Part shown: positions 63,599-64,000 of the stretch, in pieces
Layout of the letters: every line of letters begins with the position of its first letter
How positions within the stretch are numbered: position 1 is the first letter of the stretch
DNA from: Littorina saxatilis
Taxonomy: Eukaryota > Mollusca > Gastropoda > Littorinimorpha > Littorinidae
DNA length: 64,000 nt
Reading direction: 5' to 3'
Assembly (NCBI RefSeq): GCF_037325665.1
Contig: NC_090250.1
Location: forward strand, 28,942,630 to 29,006,629
Program-made: the position numbers and the translations under genes
The notes under the pieces: model-generated
The model's input: only the letters and a program-made list of their open reading frames with translations
Databases searched by the model: none
Told to the model about the DNA's origin: nothing

Positions 63599-64000
63599 AC
63601 ATTTAGTCAAGTTTTGACTAAATGTTTTAACTTAGAGGGGGAATCGAGACGAGGGTCGTGGTGTATGTGGGTGTCTGTGTGTGTGTGTGTGTGTGTATAG
63701 AGCGATTCAGAGTAAACTACTGGACCGATCTTTATGAAATTTTTCATGAGAGTTCCTGGGTATGATATCCCCAGATATTTTTTTCATCTTTTTGATAAAT
63801 GTCTTTGATTACGTCATATCCGGCATTTTGTAAAAGTTGAGGCGGCACTGTCACACTCTCATTTTTCAATAAAATTGATTGAAATTTTGGCCAAGCAAGC
63901 TTCGACAAAGGCCGGACTTTGGGATTGCATTTCAGCTTGGAGGCTTAAAAATTAATTAATGACTTTGGTCATTAAAAATCTGAAAATTGTAATTAAAATT
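63599..64000 (+). mobile_element. 0.85-kb dispersed repeat, cut by the window end
   Basis: 5' half of the family: hairpin ATTTAGTCAAGTTTTGACTA, GGGGGAATCGAGACGAGGGT, a short GT tract and the body up to GACTTTGGTCATTAAAAATC, continuing beyond the window. Confidence 0.9.

Overview
This is a eukaryotic (metazoan) window. The closest fit is a lophotrochozoan mollusc, probably a marine gastropod. The grounds are an intron-rich PABPC-type gene, very abundant long (CA)n/(GA)n microsatellites, Helitrons of the 'TC...CTAG' kind with a CCCGGCGAAGCGGG-type hairpin, tRNA-Lys-derived SINEs, and many foldback MITEs. The species is inferred from general style only; no search was possible. One 200-base assembly gap lies at 11002-11201.

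Layout. (1) 1-9.75 kb: the 3' half of an unrecognised minus-strand multi-exon gene. It has four phase-0 exons between 9734 and 2233. Its introns carry a ~30-copy 45-bp minisatellite, truncated exon copies, MITEs and a 486-bp palindrome. (2) 9.9-16.4 kb: LINE debris, the gap and repeats. (3) 16.6-21.3 kb: a 4.67-kb foldback element with ~2-kb near-identical inverted arms. It is inserted in a smaller element whose uninterrupted relative lies at 6.1-6.6 kb. (4) 22.5-43.0 kb: a tandem segmental duplication. Unit 2 (30.64-43.03 kb) carries a gene with a 2,595-codon open exon plus a 24-codon last exon, encoding a large, charged, low-complexity protein of unknown family. Unit 1 (22.52-29.59 kb) carries a decayed copy with a ~4.6-kb internal deletion. 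Each unit lacks mobile elements found in the other, so they act as natural empty-site controls. (5) 46.8-54.4 kb: a complete cytoplasmic poly(A)-binding protein gene on the minus strand. It has six coding exons (one of only 24 nt), an A-rich 5'UTR and a probable TATA-less promoter near 54.3 kb. (6) 54.5-64 kb: MITEs, a Tigger/pogo deletion derivative, LINE fragments with (GA)n tails, SINEs and a 0.85-kb repeat running off the window end.

Three points deserve most attention. The first is the large protein and its duplicated locus: it has one RVxF-type PP1-docking motif, an isolated CxxCxGxG motif and a C-terminal block of degenerate repeats. The second is the 4.67-kb foldback, which is loaded with nuclear-receptor-type half-sites. 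The third is the in-frame PABP microexon. Most other long open frames here are read-throughs of microsatellites or minisatellites and are not genes.
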